Assembly: GCA_003640385.1 (NCBI GenBank)
Contig: RCAB01000025.1
Span: 248,001 to 312,000, forward strand
DNA length: 64,000 nt
Direction of reading: 5' to 3'
DNA from: Setaria digitata
Taxonomy: Eukaryota; Nematoda; Chromadorea; Rhabditida; Setariidae
A program made the translations under genes and the position numbers. Under the pieces are notes generated by a model. That model saw only the letters and a program-made list of their open reading frames with translations, did not search any database and was not told the DNA's origin. Below are positions 14,201-27,096 of this stretch, one piece after another (position 1 is the stretch's first letter; every line of letters begins with the position of its first letter).

Positions 14201-17200
14201 AGCATAGTTTCTCAAAAGTAATTAAAATCACTTAGTAACGAACAAAAGCTGCGGTGTACATTTATGGTCTAAATAATTGATGAATTTGTGTGTATTAACA
14301 TCTAAGTAGCTGACTTGTCAAGGAGCTCTAACAAGAATAGCATCTTTTGAAGTTAAGCTCCTGCTTCGCTTCTCAGTAACTTGCTATTCATGGAAACTTT
14401 CAGGCAAATAGCCCCGTGAATTGACTTATGGAGTAGTGACATTAAGAACGAATAACTGTTCTGTGTTTCGAATCAAAACAATGTTAAGGTTATTGAGGTT
14501 TAGTTGTTACAAAGAGTGGATAAAATCGAAACCGAAAGAATAAAATTAGAAGACAAGTGGGATGAAAGCATTTTAAAAAGAGCGAAAATCAAAGTTATGA
14601 TGTTTTTTCATACTTAAATATTCTGTAACACTTTTTGTATATTATATATATAACCTTTTATTTCTTCAAATTGTCTCCAATAAGGATTTCTCCCAATTAT
14701 TTTTCTTTCAATAAGATTTATATTTCTGCTGAGATCTTGAGGAAAGCGCAAAATTCTACATTTTTCCAAAATTCTTTAAAATATGCTTTTCTATTCAAGA
14801 AAGTTTGTTTTTAACACCGAATCGCTATTTTTTTTTTTATGAAGGATTGAAATCAAAATCTTTGTGTGTAAATAAAACGGAAATAGTGAAAAAAAAGGAA
14901 TAAAATTAGATAACAAAATGTTCTTGTTCCTCTATAGACCCAAAATTAATTTTGAAACAGTTTAATCCAGAAAAACCCATCGCACTCATAATTCTATATC
15001 TATCCATTTCAGTTCCTTGAATGCTCATGTATTTTGTCTCTTGTTCTTATTGTTGACACTGGAATTACACGAAATAGGATTTCAGCATCAAGTTGTGACA
15101 TCTTGTAAAATAAATTCGAAAGTCACGCTGAAAGTAAAAGAATAGTGCTGGGAAGAAGCGAGTTCAGAAAAAACAGGTTGCTGTTGTTGTTGCAGAGTGG
15201 AAATATATTGCCCGTTTTTGTACCTGCCGAAAATGGGTCAAAACTATAAGAAAAATATTGTCTGCATCAGAGAGAAAGAAAAAACTATTTAGTTTCTTGT
15301 CTTTCGATCATTTTAAAAACAAATGATTGATTAAACAACTTATGCTTCCGAGGTTTTGTCCTCAGCTTCAAAAGGAAATGTTTTAAAGCAGCAAGAGAGG
15401 AAGTGTCGCAGAGTCCCCGTGTTGTCCTGCCATTCTCTTTTTTTTAAAACAAATTTTTTGTTGGGCAAATCACTTAGAAAGTAGTACGGACTGTAACAGA
15501 CATATACATTTTACCATGCTGAGTGGCGAAAAAATACTTTGAGAAGGATTTTTTCAGTTTGTTGGTGGAAAACAAAATTTCAGATTAAAAATTTGAGCAT
15601 TGTTGATTAATTAAGTCAAATTCCAAATCCTAAATCCTGAGTTTTCATTTTGCAAGTCATCAAAAGCATTTGGGTTCTTAAAAGAGTTGGCAGTAAACTG
15701 TAGAGTCTTACTTTTTATCATTATTTCGCGAAGTTTTCCATGTTTAGAGATAAAAATAATAATTAGAACTGCAAATTTCACTCCCAACAGGCGATTGATC
15801 TAGAGAGATTTATTAAGTGAATAAGAATTTGAAAATCAAACATCAGAAATGAAGTAAATTCGCACTGAAAACACATGATTGTACCGATAAATAGCCATCA
15901 CTCAGTAATGTTTCAAAATTGTACAGTTGGGCAAAAATATAGAAACTACTACTCAAAGCTTTGTGTCATGGTTTCAAATAGTGGTCAGCCAGAAAACCCT
16001 GGACAAAAGTATGATGTGCAAAGTTCAATAATACTAATTCATTAATTATTTATAAATTTTGTTCTCAGTTATCTGAAGGAGACATTTTAATAACGTTGGA
16101 CACTTTGAAACTGAATTACAGAGAAATATCATTTTAAGCTGAAATCACTGAAAAAAGAAATACTTCTGCGGAGCAATTTCAAAAAATTCCATATACATGT
16201 TGTGAAAAAAAAAATGTTTCACATATTTCTTTCTATTGAAATGAAATTTTTGAAAACGATATTTTAGCACTGTTTGACACATTGGAAATGAAAATGATAG
16301 AGCTCCTAAGATAAAATCAATGGAATGTAAATACTGATATTATCAGAACAATTAATTGAAACGTTTCACATGATGAAAATGTGTCGTAGCCACACTAAGA
16401 TTAACTGTTAAGCTAACGGAGTTTTGCGAACAACCTTAAGTAATTGGCACCACTTTTCTACCAATCAATAAAAACAATTGGAAATCAGACCTAAGAAAAA
16501 ACTAAATTTTTCAGTAAGAGAAGTGTTTCATAAAGTAATTAGCAGTGGAAGCATTCATTTATAACCATGAAACTTAATGCGGAAATTAAATGTATTGCCT
16601 ACCAAAGGGCTTTTTTACTTCGAGTAATTTAAAATATTTTCTGAATGAAAATTCAAATAAAACTTTCAGTACTAGTTGTGCTTTCACAATATATAGCACA
16701 GTACTGGTCTATTGACGAAAACTTCAGATGTTTCCAGTTACCTTTTTAAAGCGAAACATTAAACCATTGAGAATATGTTTCAACAAATTTTGCAAAAATC
16801 GAAATGAAAAAGCCCAGAATGGAAATCCAGTGTATAATAAGGCTTATCTATTTAACGCTGACTAGCCTGTCATTATTTACATTGATAATGTATGTTTTTT
16901 CGTGAAATAGAAATCAGGATTGCTAAATTCATTTTCAGCTGAAAATTGCTGTCGTATAATAATTTTGCCAAATAAATAAAAAAATTGAATATGCAGCAAT
17001 ATTACAATGTAAAGCGATTTTAAATTAAAGGTGTGGACGAAAGTACAAATGTCAACAAACTAAGTGAAATTTGAAGACAAATTTTGTTCACCCCTATAGC
17101 GAAGAACAATTGTGCAAATAATTGATTGCATTTCCTCAGACCGTAAACAAATCGCTTTCAAATGTTAGATCTTCACTGTTTTAAAATCATTTAAAACTTA

Positions 17201-18682
17201 AATTTATCAATGACACTGTGTTTTTAAACTGTTTTTTAAAATCGTGTTTGATTATGATAATATATGGAATAACAAAATTTTTAATCAGTAGTAGAGGCAT
17301 ATCCACAAATGAAATAGAAAATATATCCCTACTTAAGCAAAATATAAATCAAAAGAAGTAAAAAGTAAATGCAACATCAATGACAACAGTATATCGCTTG
17401 CAAACAGTTTTATGGATGCAAAAACTGAAATGAATTCCTCCTTCTGGATCTATTTTTCGTTAATCATGAAGTGCATTACTTTCATTATGAAAGGTATTGA
17501 AAGGAGAGAGAATTTGTAAGTGGAAGATTCCAGATACAGTCGTTTGTTCCCTTCAGAATTGTCTTTCATTGAATCAGTGGTGGCGTATCGGCTAAAATAA
17601 CTTCCAGCCGTTACGGTGAACCTCCATTTCGACGAAAACATAGGCATCGAAAATGTTTGTACCACATGTCCTGCATATTATTTTCACGGTAACCTTTTTT
17701 TTTTTAAGATACCTAATTGGTTAAAAATAATCCACAAAATTGAAGTATTTTTGCATTTTAAGGCAATAGTTTTTAGCAGCAATCCATGAGTTGTATAAAT
17801 TGAAGGGACGTGAAGTACTGAATAAAAAACAAAAATATACCTCAAAATGCTAAAAGAAATGCTGCTTTGCTGGTTTTCGAATACTCAGAAATCCATCAAC
17901 AATTTACTAACTGCAGATTTATCTATAATGTAACTAACTTTAGTCAAGTGAATGATCATTACAAGTCAAATGACCAATAAAATCCATCCAAGACGACGAA
18001 TTTCTCCTTCTCGGTTATATCAGCACTTTATACATGATTCGTTTGTACCTTCCATTAATAAATTAATAACTTTAATCAATATGATCACAATTTAACGCAT
18101 ACTGAATAAAAAAGAAATGAAGTGTGATATAATAAAGACATTAATTTGTGTTGATATGTAGAAGAAACACTAATTCCCATCCCAATGAATCCTGAAATCC
18201 CCAATCAAAGGAAATGCAGAAAAACAGGAACCAAGTAATTCTTTTGAAAAAAAAAAACTCCATTAGAGCAAAAAATCTATGACGGAGAATTCGACTATTT
18301 AGTTATGTGAACACTTCATACATGATCCGCTTTGCCTTGGGAGTTTTTCTAATATAGAATAACAGATGCATTTACCAGATGTTAATTTGTGCTGCATAAT
18401 TCATCAAAAGTTTCTTTGAAGTGTTTTTTTGAAGGATGGAAAATTTCTAAGATTCAAAAGATTTTCAGAAACTTTACAGGGCGAGAAAAATTAGTTAATT
18501 AATTCTGAGGGTTTTACGAAAAATGAAAAATTAAAGTACAGTTTAAAGACGGTGTGAAAATCACCGGTTAACTGATAAGAATGAATTTGTTTAGCTAGGA
18601 TGCAGAAGCTATAACCTTTCCTGAGAGATGTAGCAATTCAATGTCGAGTCTTTTTTTTTCTTCTATTAATTAGAATACTTTA
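11249..18682. other. Long AT-rich stretch with no confident gene
   Basis: About 7.4 kb of AT-rich sequence with pyrimidine runs (near 11990-12022) and no long open frame. ORFs at 12782-13006 (plus, 74 codons) and 17450-17665 (minus, 71 codons) lack splice or start context. A short ATG exon ending in donor GTAGGT is possible at 13571-13588 but leads nowhere obvious. This may be intergenic or long-intron sequence. Confidence 0.4.
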
Positions 18683-19003
18683 ATGAATTGGGTTAGTCCC
18701 TCAAAGCAATCAGTCAAGAAAATACAATTAGAAAAATTTATCCATGAACAGGACGCTGCAGCAGTCATGTCCAGAAGTACCATATTTGAAACTTTGAAGG
18801 ATGATACATGTAGGTGGATGCACACCAAGCTGAGTAAGCTTTTTTCTAATTGTATTTCCTTGACTAATTCCTGGATAGAAAACTTATTAAAAGATGCAGA
18901 CAGAATGAATGAACTTGTAAATTTGGAAAACTGCAAGCTTAAAAGGATTTCTCGTCATAGATTAAATACTGGAAGGAAGTTTTTTTTAGACTGGAAAATA
19001 TAG
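18683..19003 (+). CDS. Orphan 106-codon ORF, possible small coiled-coil protein
   Basis: The longest open frame in a long non-coding stretch, starting at ATG 18683 and ending TAG 19003. The product is charged, lysine-rich and largely helical in appearance (for example NSWIENLLKDADRMNELVN). It resembles no family I know. The reverse strand is also open for 88 codons here, because the locus holds a 25-bp inverted repeat (18712-18736 against 18841-18865). That symmetry weakens the coding argument, as the same KIQLEK-like residues appear on both strands. No acceptor is seen directly upstream of the ATG. It could be a gene, part of a decayed element, or chance. Confidence 0.3.
   Translation: MNWVSPSKQSVKKIQLEKFIHEQDAAAVMSRSTIFETLKDDTCRWMHTKLSKLFSNCISLTNSWIENLLKDADRMNELVNLENCKLKRISRHRLNTGRKFFLDWKI
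18712..18865. repeat. Inverted repeat, 25-bp arms, 104-bp spacer
   Basis: Left arm 18712-18736 and right arm 18841-18865 are reverse complements with one mismatch in 25 positions. The core of each arm reads AAATACAATTAGAAAAA. Both arms lie inside the 106-codon ORF at 18683-19003. No flanking target-site duplication was recognised. Confidence 0.75.
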
Positions 19004-20999
19004 AGATTTTTCTTAATTTTTCTTTTCTTTTTTTTTTTTGCAACGAATAAAATGCCTCATTATCTACAATAGCATTTGGTGCAACTGCCTTTGAGCTTGG
19101 TCTAATGAGATATGAAAACCGATTTGTGTACCTTTAGATACATCAATAAGTCAGGATTATACTCGAATTAATGATATCGCTGGAGTTAACTGTAATGGTA
19201 TTGCATAAATTTAATGATGGGAATCCGTCTTGTTTTAAATCCTTGGCTTTCAACAGTGACTACGCTTTCAAACCACAAGCTTAAATTAAATATTTAAGTT
19301 AACAAGGTCTGAAAAGAAACCATATTACTCTATCTTGTCTAAAAATCGACAGCAGTCGGTTAGATAATCCAATTCTTTTTCCTTATATAATTGTATCAGT
19401 GATAAACTTTTTTTTTTTTTTGTTTGTAAAAATTGCGATATTGCATCAAAGCAAGTCACGTAGTAATTGTATCTGTTATTATACTCTATAACTGCAACGA
19501 TTTAATCTAACAGAAACAAATTACCTTCAATTTTAATGATGTATCCGTCTGATCAGTAAAGCATGTCTTTTATTATTTCGAGTAAATCAAAATAGTTGAT
19601 TTGCTGCGCACAATAGTAAAACTTCGGTAACCAAAAAGCTTTGTACTATAATAAAATTTAACGAATTTTTGCTAGAAGGTTTTGTTTTTCAACCACTGGT
19701 ATAGAAGGAGGTAATAAATTCACTTTTCTTAATAAGACGTAGTGAAGTTGAAGTGCTTATAGAATAAAGTTACAGAAGTTGCATTAGAGCCATTTTCGTC
19801 CCATTAATTATGAAATTAGACTTGACCAAATTAATCGAGCTCTGCGCTTAGGAAAGTTAATAATCAACGACCGAAATTTCGATACCTTCTACGACTGAAA
19901 TATTCCCAAACAAATAAACAACTCATTTACCAAAAAATTACTACGAAGTCTCGTAATAGCTATCATTTATATAATAACATGAATTATACAACAGCAACAT
20001 ATTAACTTCCATGCGAATTCCAATTCTTTTCAAAATATCATCCTTCAAATTCATACTGTTTATTTTTTTTTAATAATAAAAATGATTTTTTGTCAACGAC
20101 AGAAAACCTGCAGTAAAAAATACTGCAACTAAAATTTGACTGCTAAACTGCACAAATTAAATTAACAAATGCATATCCATTTATAAATTTGCTTGGATTT
20201 CTCAGTTAATCCATCTTTGGATCAACGAACATCCGAGAATAAGGTGAACACAGGCTGCTGAAAGCGATAAAGAGAACATCAAACAAAAAAATTAATTACC
20301 ATCAAACAGAACTTTCATTAATAAACGTTTACAATATGTTTCAAACGATTCAAATAGCAACAAAAATAAAGGGTACAGGAAAGTTACGTCGTAAATCCAA
20401 CATTAGTTAGGAATTTGGCTGTGGCTAAATTTCCAACCTTTACAAACTGACATACGTTAATCGCTTGACATAAGGCATTTTTTTTCGGATGAGTATTTCT
20501 TTCCTTCTTTTCATAGTTTGTTTCATACAGAAAATTTTAATTGCTGTGGAACTGGAAGAAAGAAGTTGACTTTTCATTATAAAAGTCAGTGGAGAACCTC
20601 AATAGGACACAATACATTACAGAAGATACTTAAAAATGTAGCAAAAAATTAGCTGGTGTTAAGACATGATAAGAAAATATTAAATAATGCGAAAATTTCT
20701 AACATCTTAATCAAAAAAAAATTATCATGTTTTGTTATAAGATTTTATGATATGATGCTGCCTTCAAAAACTGCTTTAAGAAAAGTCTGAGAATGTAAGA
20801 TATTGAAACAATTTGCTTAACTGTACTAGTCATTTCTCCTCGCAATCTAAAACTGGCCAGAAGAAACGTTTGTTGCGTCATTTGCACCATTCATCATTAA
20901 AAAATGGACAGTAAATTTAGGAAAAATTTAATGCATATAATACCTGAAAAATATTGAGCATTACAGCAGAAATAACAAGAAGTGTGAAAGAAGGTTAAA
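19004..20999. other. AT-rich interval, no gene seen
   Basis: No convincing open frame or splice-linked exons on either strand. It carries T tracts near 19025-19040 and 19409-19421. The right end should include the 3' UTR of the minus-strand gene that stops at 21000. Confidence 0.4.
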
Positions 21000-23900
21000 T
21001 CATACGTCTGCTTCTTTACTTGGTGGTAAAGGTACACTGGAAAGGGTACTGTTTAAGGTATCGTTGAGGGACGAAGCACCACCAAGGTGAGCTGCTGATA
21101 ATGGTGTCGTCCCCTTTCGAAGCGATGACTCTGCAACAAAATTAGTGCAATGTATTGAATTAACCGGCTAATATTTTCATAATTTCACATGAAAAACATC
21201 AGTAGTGTCAGCTACTGTTTGACGAAAATGAGTACACAACAGGAGATGCTTTAATTACTCTTATGTCCCACTGAGGTACTTCTGTACTCAACAGGACCAG
21301 TATGAAAACTAAGAAATAAGGGCCGAGAGTTGAAGTAAGAATGGTTCCTTTTCATCAAAAAGAAAAAAAAGGAGCCTTACTGGTTGGCAGAACATCGAGT
21401 TGCGGAATGGAGCGTGGAGCGGCTATTGGTGCTCGTACACCTTGTTTGCTGTGTGATTCGCTGTTGATCGACTGGATGGTTATTAGTATTTAAATATTAA
21501 ATATCAATATTTCAATTAGTTCTACAAGAAGATAACGTTTCTAATCGGTAAAGTTCATGAAAAATTGATCTTTGAGTATTAGAAATGGTCGGTTTCCATA
21601 AAATGGAATATAAAAACTTAATATGACATTGTAAAAGTTCAACAAAGCTAACTTGTAACAATGGACGATTAGCATTGCCTTCAGATCTCAAAGTTGAACT
21701 ATAATTATGCCCCGAAGTTGTATTATTGTGACGCAGTGCATTCCTTTGCGTTCGTCTGCTTATTCTGTAGTAAGTCAATAATTAGTAATTTCATTATTTA
21801 AAGCTTCTGGTTCTTTGCAACTTGATCGCTTAGAAATAGGAAGCAAGGAAATTAAGTATTTGCAAGAGTTTAAAAATCTCAAGTACCCTGGAACGAAAAA
21901 AAAACGCACAGCACAAAGTAGACTGTCATAAGAGTAAGGATAATTAACAGGATGCCGACAAGAACACCAAGAACTATGGTCACAGCTTTAAAAGTAGATG
22001 ACACCATATCCTGAAATTTGAAGTTTCGAAGTTTTGAAAATTCAAAATCTTTGGAAAATATTTGAATCGTATATGTAAAGCAGAGAATAAGAAAGTGAAA
22101 GTAAAACTTCTTGTTAAGAAAAGATTATATATTTACTAACTTCAGCAGAAGCAACAAGAACGGCACCACTCGAATTTTGACAATACAATTCCTGAGTAAT
22201 TCCCCATGGACACGGCAGACATTTTTCGACCTAGAATGATTGTTAGCATAAATAATTTAAGAATAATAAGCTCTTTCCTTGATGGATAGCATTTGTAGGC
22301 CATAACATTTATTGATATCAGATAAAATCATTTAAAGAAAGGGAAGAACAGAAAAAAAGCAGTAGTTAAATATAATACTCTGCTTCGCAAACAAACAAAT
22401 AAGCACTCATGTGTTTCATTATAAAAAAGGTATATGCAAGGAATAAACATAAATTATGATAGTATAAAGTTAACTTACTTGTCCATTTTCCATAATGGTG
22501 CATGTATAAAAAAAGTTTGTTGTGTTAGACTGGCAAATTACCGTTGCTGAATTTCTTATTACTTCATTACAAATTAAGTCACAGTTTTGTCCGATCAAAG
22601 TGCTCATGCACTGTACTGCGAATGAAACTGTCAATCTGAAGATCAACCAAGTTGAAAATTTTGAAATTCATATAGTACGTTTTAATTTTCGCTAAGAAAA
22701 TATAAATTTCTGGTAGTTCATTAACTATTAAACTTGCTGTGTTTGAAGGATGGCACCATCAAGATTTCGTGACTGTACTGATAGGTGATCATTTCCGATA
22801 GATGGTATCACGGAACTCAAAGATAAGATAAAAGTATCAACGTGAACAACAGTTTGCATCTGTGTCAGCTCACCAGTATGAGCATTGATAACGGCACCCA
22901 TATGATGAACGAATACATCTATTGCTGACTGAAAATTCACAGTCTCATCCTGTTCATGATAAGCCCTCTTTATCATATCAATCAGGTTTTTCTTGTTGGA
23001 AGTCCAAACGTGTATAGCAAATTTCCACTTATTTTTTTTGCAGTATGTGATGAAATATTACAATAACTCCATTTAAGTTGCTATCAAATATATAACCGGT
23101 TTTGAAGTGAGGTAGAATGTGTGAGGTTGTTGCCAAGCCTGTTTTTGTTGTGCTGACATATTGTCAGTATCAATTTTTCCGAAAGGCGTTAACGGCATGA
23201 ATTCAGTTGAGAAGTATTTCACTGATTCACTAAAAGCTTCAGTTATTTTCTAGTCGAAAGGCACTTTTTGCAATTAGCACAGTAAATGAAATGTAGATTT
23301 TAAGACTTTTTCCCAAGAAGCTTAAGTCTCTTATTAGATTTCCGGCTTGAGATCTGAATTCAATATGAACTCACGAAGTAAAAAGCAGCTTAACTATAGA
23401 CAAGTAGGCGGTTTTAAAAGCTTACTCTGGTGACAATAAAATGACTGTGAATGACATAAAACATCGAGGGACAAAAGTACCCAAATAACTGCACGAAAAT
23501 CCACTTGGACAGACACAAGTCTGTCCTTTAGGAAGTTGGAGTCCTTGGTTAACGTAATCCATGAGTTGTATCTGTAGCATTACATTTGCTTTTTCGGAAG
23601 AATTCGTGGATTCGGAATTGTAATCCTGAAAGATCCTTGAAATAATTATAATTTTATATTCCTGATATCATAATCCAGAAAGAAAAGCGGAAAAAGATTC
23701 CGATTCTTATAAGCTCCTAATAAATTCGGATCAATAACCTCTTGAAGAGTTTTTGAATGACCAACTTGATATCGCAATATTATGTGGCCACTATAGATAA
23801 GGTGAAAAGCAAACCACAGAAGGAAATGGGTGAAGCATGTGATAACTCACGATCTGGCTTATTGGTTGAAACATTTGAACATTTTGATATATGGTTTCAA

Positions 23901-24650
23901 AATCATTTTGAATTCCATAATTACGGCTTCTAGGACGAAAAATCTGGAAAAAGGATGAAAACTTGGGAGAGAAAATGATAGTACATATCAAGTTTTTTAT
24001 ACCAGAAAGGAAAAACATTTATTTTCTGATGCTTTAGCACACTGCGATGCAGACATCAGTTTCTAAATTTATTTTGGAAATTTCATAGCATTAGAAATAC
24101 TACTTTAGCAACATTGGTCTTGAATTTCTTCTTCCTTATTTTGTGTTCACTTGGTCCAATTAAAGCACAAAATATGAATAATCCGATTGGAATAGATGCA
24201 ATTTAAATCCGTTAATAAGGATCTATGAGAGAACAGGGCTGGTCGCAGCAGGCTCGGTAATTTTCATATTGAATGCAAGCAGAATTCAATAGCATTTTTG
24301 AGAAGAAACCAGTTATAGGAGTTTCCAGATGTTCCACAACTTCATCATACATCAGATTATTAAATTCCGAAGCTAACTCGTTAAATAAGTTTTTTTTTTT
24401 TTCTGGAAATGAAAAAGAAGAAAAATCATAATTCAAAACTAACAAAAATTCTCTCCTAAAAAACAAGCTGAAAACTTACTTGATTTAAAGGATTTGATCC
24501 AAGTATTTGATTCCTTAGACTAAGATGGCCATTTCCATCCATATTGTTACTGCCATGAGTGACACCAAAATGGTTTACATCCGACACGCTGATTTGTTGA
24601 GAACAAATTAGCAAAAATGATGCATATAATAATATGTTAGCTTGTGCCAT
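21000..24650 (-). CDS. Unrecognised secreted/type I membrane protein with Cys-rich ectodomain
   Basis: Minus-strand gene starting at ATG 24650 with a plausible signal peptide (ILLYASFLLICSQQ). Proposed exons: 24480-24650, about 24235-24402, 24003-24062, 23851-23943, 23446-23625, 22738-22991, 22479-22635, 22141-22230, 21910-22010, 21653-21764, 21381-21471 and 21000-21130. The ectodomain has paired cysteines (TCVCPSGFSC, KCLPCPW). One strong transmembrane helix follows (IVLGVLVGILLIILTLM) with a basic stop-transfer (ISRRTQR), then a Ser/Pro-rich cytosolic tail ending EADV and a stop at 21000. Exons from 24062 down to the stop join in frame if the intron after 22738 uses a GC donor (GCAAGT). Two joins are unresolved: signal exon to the exon starting with a 13-A run, and that exon (which can also read to a stop at 24212) to the next. 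The gene is very likely real; its function is unknown. Confidence 0.75.
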
Positions 24651-27096
24651 CTTTTCCTTAATTTTTGTTCAATAATTTTCTATATATATATAGGAAATAT
24701 ATATAATGGCAACTAAAAATATATATATTTTATTCCTTACAACGTTATATATGTATATATATTTTTAGTTGCCGACACTTTGCTTTGTATACTACAACCC
24801 TGAATTTGATTGTTCAAGCCTTCTATACGTCAAATTATATGATGTAGTTGAAATTTCTCAGAAACCGAATGATCAACAAGGATTCAAGACACCTTTATTA
24901 TCAGAAAGATTTTTTGACTAGACAAGAAAGACTAGGTTTTTTATCAGACTTTTTATTTAATATATTGAAGTTTACTACATAGTTTTAATTGTAAAAGAAA
25001 AGTGAATATCTTTCGTTTGCCAAGCATTTACTCTTATATTAAAATATTTAAAGAGCTCTTATAAAGATATGGGTGTGACACCTTCAAAGCATGATTTATA
25101 CATAGTAATAATCCTATAGCTTTGGGGTTAATTTCTAAAAATAAAAAATTTGAATAGTAAATTAAAATTAAAGAGAAATAAACTCTCTTCCAAATGACTT
25201 GCAATTGAGTCTAAGATGATAGTAGATTCATGGAAATGTTTGCTACCAAAACTAGCTAAATATCGAATATCAATGAAATAAAATGATTTTATATAAATCT
25301 GCAAAAGAGCTTATGCAAATTGGGGTTTTCGTAAACAATTGACTGGAAAGATAAAGAGTAACGGAATGGCAACTGATTGTTATCAGTGAAACTATGATAC
25401 TGTAGTCACGAAGAGGACTGGACAGCGTATACTGGACAATAACCTGAAATGCCACGACAGTATCGGAAATGGACCACATGAAAGCTTCTGCTGATCTTAG
25501 AAAAGATGATCGGTTTCTCTCTGATGTTCCTTATAAAATGGCAAGCAAATCGAAACCCTCTTCGTTACGAACTGTTTTGTATGTTTAGTGATTCATAGCA
25601 TCACTGTATGAACATTCCATCTGCTGCACCTGTGGTCTTGACTAAAACTGTCTTTTAAGCAACAAGCAATACTTTAGCTGACCACGTACTTCTACGTGTA
25701 GTCTCTTTTTCGATTGCATAGTCTAGGCAAATAACTCTTCAGATCAGTTTTTTATGAATTCCTTCAAATTACAGGAAATTTCCGTTTAACTTAAATTCAG
25801 TGGTTGATCTAGTTAAACCACAGGTGACTTCCGTTAAGCACGCATGATATAAACGGTAAAGGTATATATGAAAGATAAAAGAGTTTCCGTGTTATAGAAG
25901 TCAGGAAAATTGAATCTTATTGAGTCTCTATTCTATCATCAAGAGCACACAATGAAGATGTTCTAAACTTGATAAAACTCTTTTCTTTAATTTTCACCCT
26001 TCACTGTTATTTCCAAGACCAAATTTATCCCTCACCGGTTGAGTTAATGAGAAAAAGTAATTCAAAAAGCTGAATTGAATAAATGCAATGTCAGGATGTC
26101 ATTTATATTTGTCAGTAGCGCATAATTGTGAATCATCATCAAGAACTATTTCCAGACTTCGCTTCGACAGCTTTCAATCCAACAGCGTGTTCCTTCTTTC
26201 TCTGAATCACCGCTTAAACGTTATCCGCATAAAAGTGATCGCGCACGTTACCGAAGTATACGTCATTAGCGTATCGTTGCGTTTAATTTCTGCTTCTCTT
26301 CCAAACTAACAAACAGCTTCTCATATATTGTCTAAGAAAAATTGAATTTGAGCAGTCAAGACGGGTGTGACTAGAAGAACTGCAAATCATCAGAACTGAT
26401 ACGGGGCATTTTCCAGTCTGATTACTTGAAGGTGAAAAATCTGGAAAGCACATGACAGTTGTCCACCACATGACAGTTTTCTTTTGCCGTTGATTAGTTA
26501 GAAATATTTTTTAAAACTGATATCGAAGAGTTTTTATTCGAATCTTTCTTCCCATTAAATGTGATATTTAATTGTGTCTATCTATGAAGTAGTACTACAC
26601 GCAATTGCTGGAATCAAACAGAACACTCGCAATATAAACAAAGAATTCTTTATTCAACAAAATACGTAAATATACTTCGAATACACGCAATCGAAGTGGG
26701 GGAGAACAGAACTCTAAATTTTTTAACTTTTAATTATTTCACATAATACACGTATTGACGGTCACATAAAACTACTTTCCAGAAGCAAATCTAAGAAAAT
26801 CTGCATTAAAAGAAACGATGTTAAATTTAAAAAATTTTTTTCCTAAACCATCCTAACAGTGCTGTATAACTTTAAGCTTCAAAAACATTCCAGAAAAAAG
26901 TTCCATCTATAAATTTAAAAATTACTGTTTACAAGATGCGAATGTTTTAAACGGTTAATGAAACCTTTTTTTTAATGTAAGAAAACTTGGACTTGGTATT
27001 AAAATTTCACAAAATGTAACTATGCAGTTTAAAAGAAAACGGATGTTTGACAAATACATTTTTCTTCGACAAGCAATTTATTATTCAAAATCATTT
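24651..27096. other. Intergenic region with short ORFs and a hairpin repeat
   Basis: Upstream of the minus-strand membrane-protein gene. Holds the inverted repeat at 24708-24773 and ORFs at 25270-25479 (minus, 69 codons, hydrophobic) and 26283-26471 (minus, 62 codons) for which no splice-linked neighbour was found. Base composition is less AT-rich at 25.4-26.5 kb than around it, which could mark promoter sequence or an unrecognised exon. Confidence 0.4.
24708..24773. repeat. Perfect inverted repeat, 20-bp arms
   Basis: Arms 24708-24727 and 24754-24773 are exact reverse complements, starting GGCAACTAAAAATATATATA and separated by 26 bases. The outer ends are G+C-containing while the inner parts are alternating AT. 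It sits 58 bp upstream of the ATG at 24650 and could form a stem in the 5' region of that transcript, or be a small foldback element. Confidence 0.85.
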
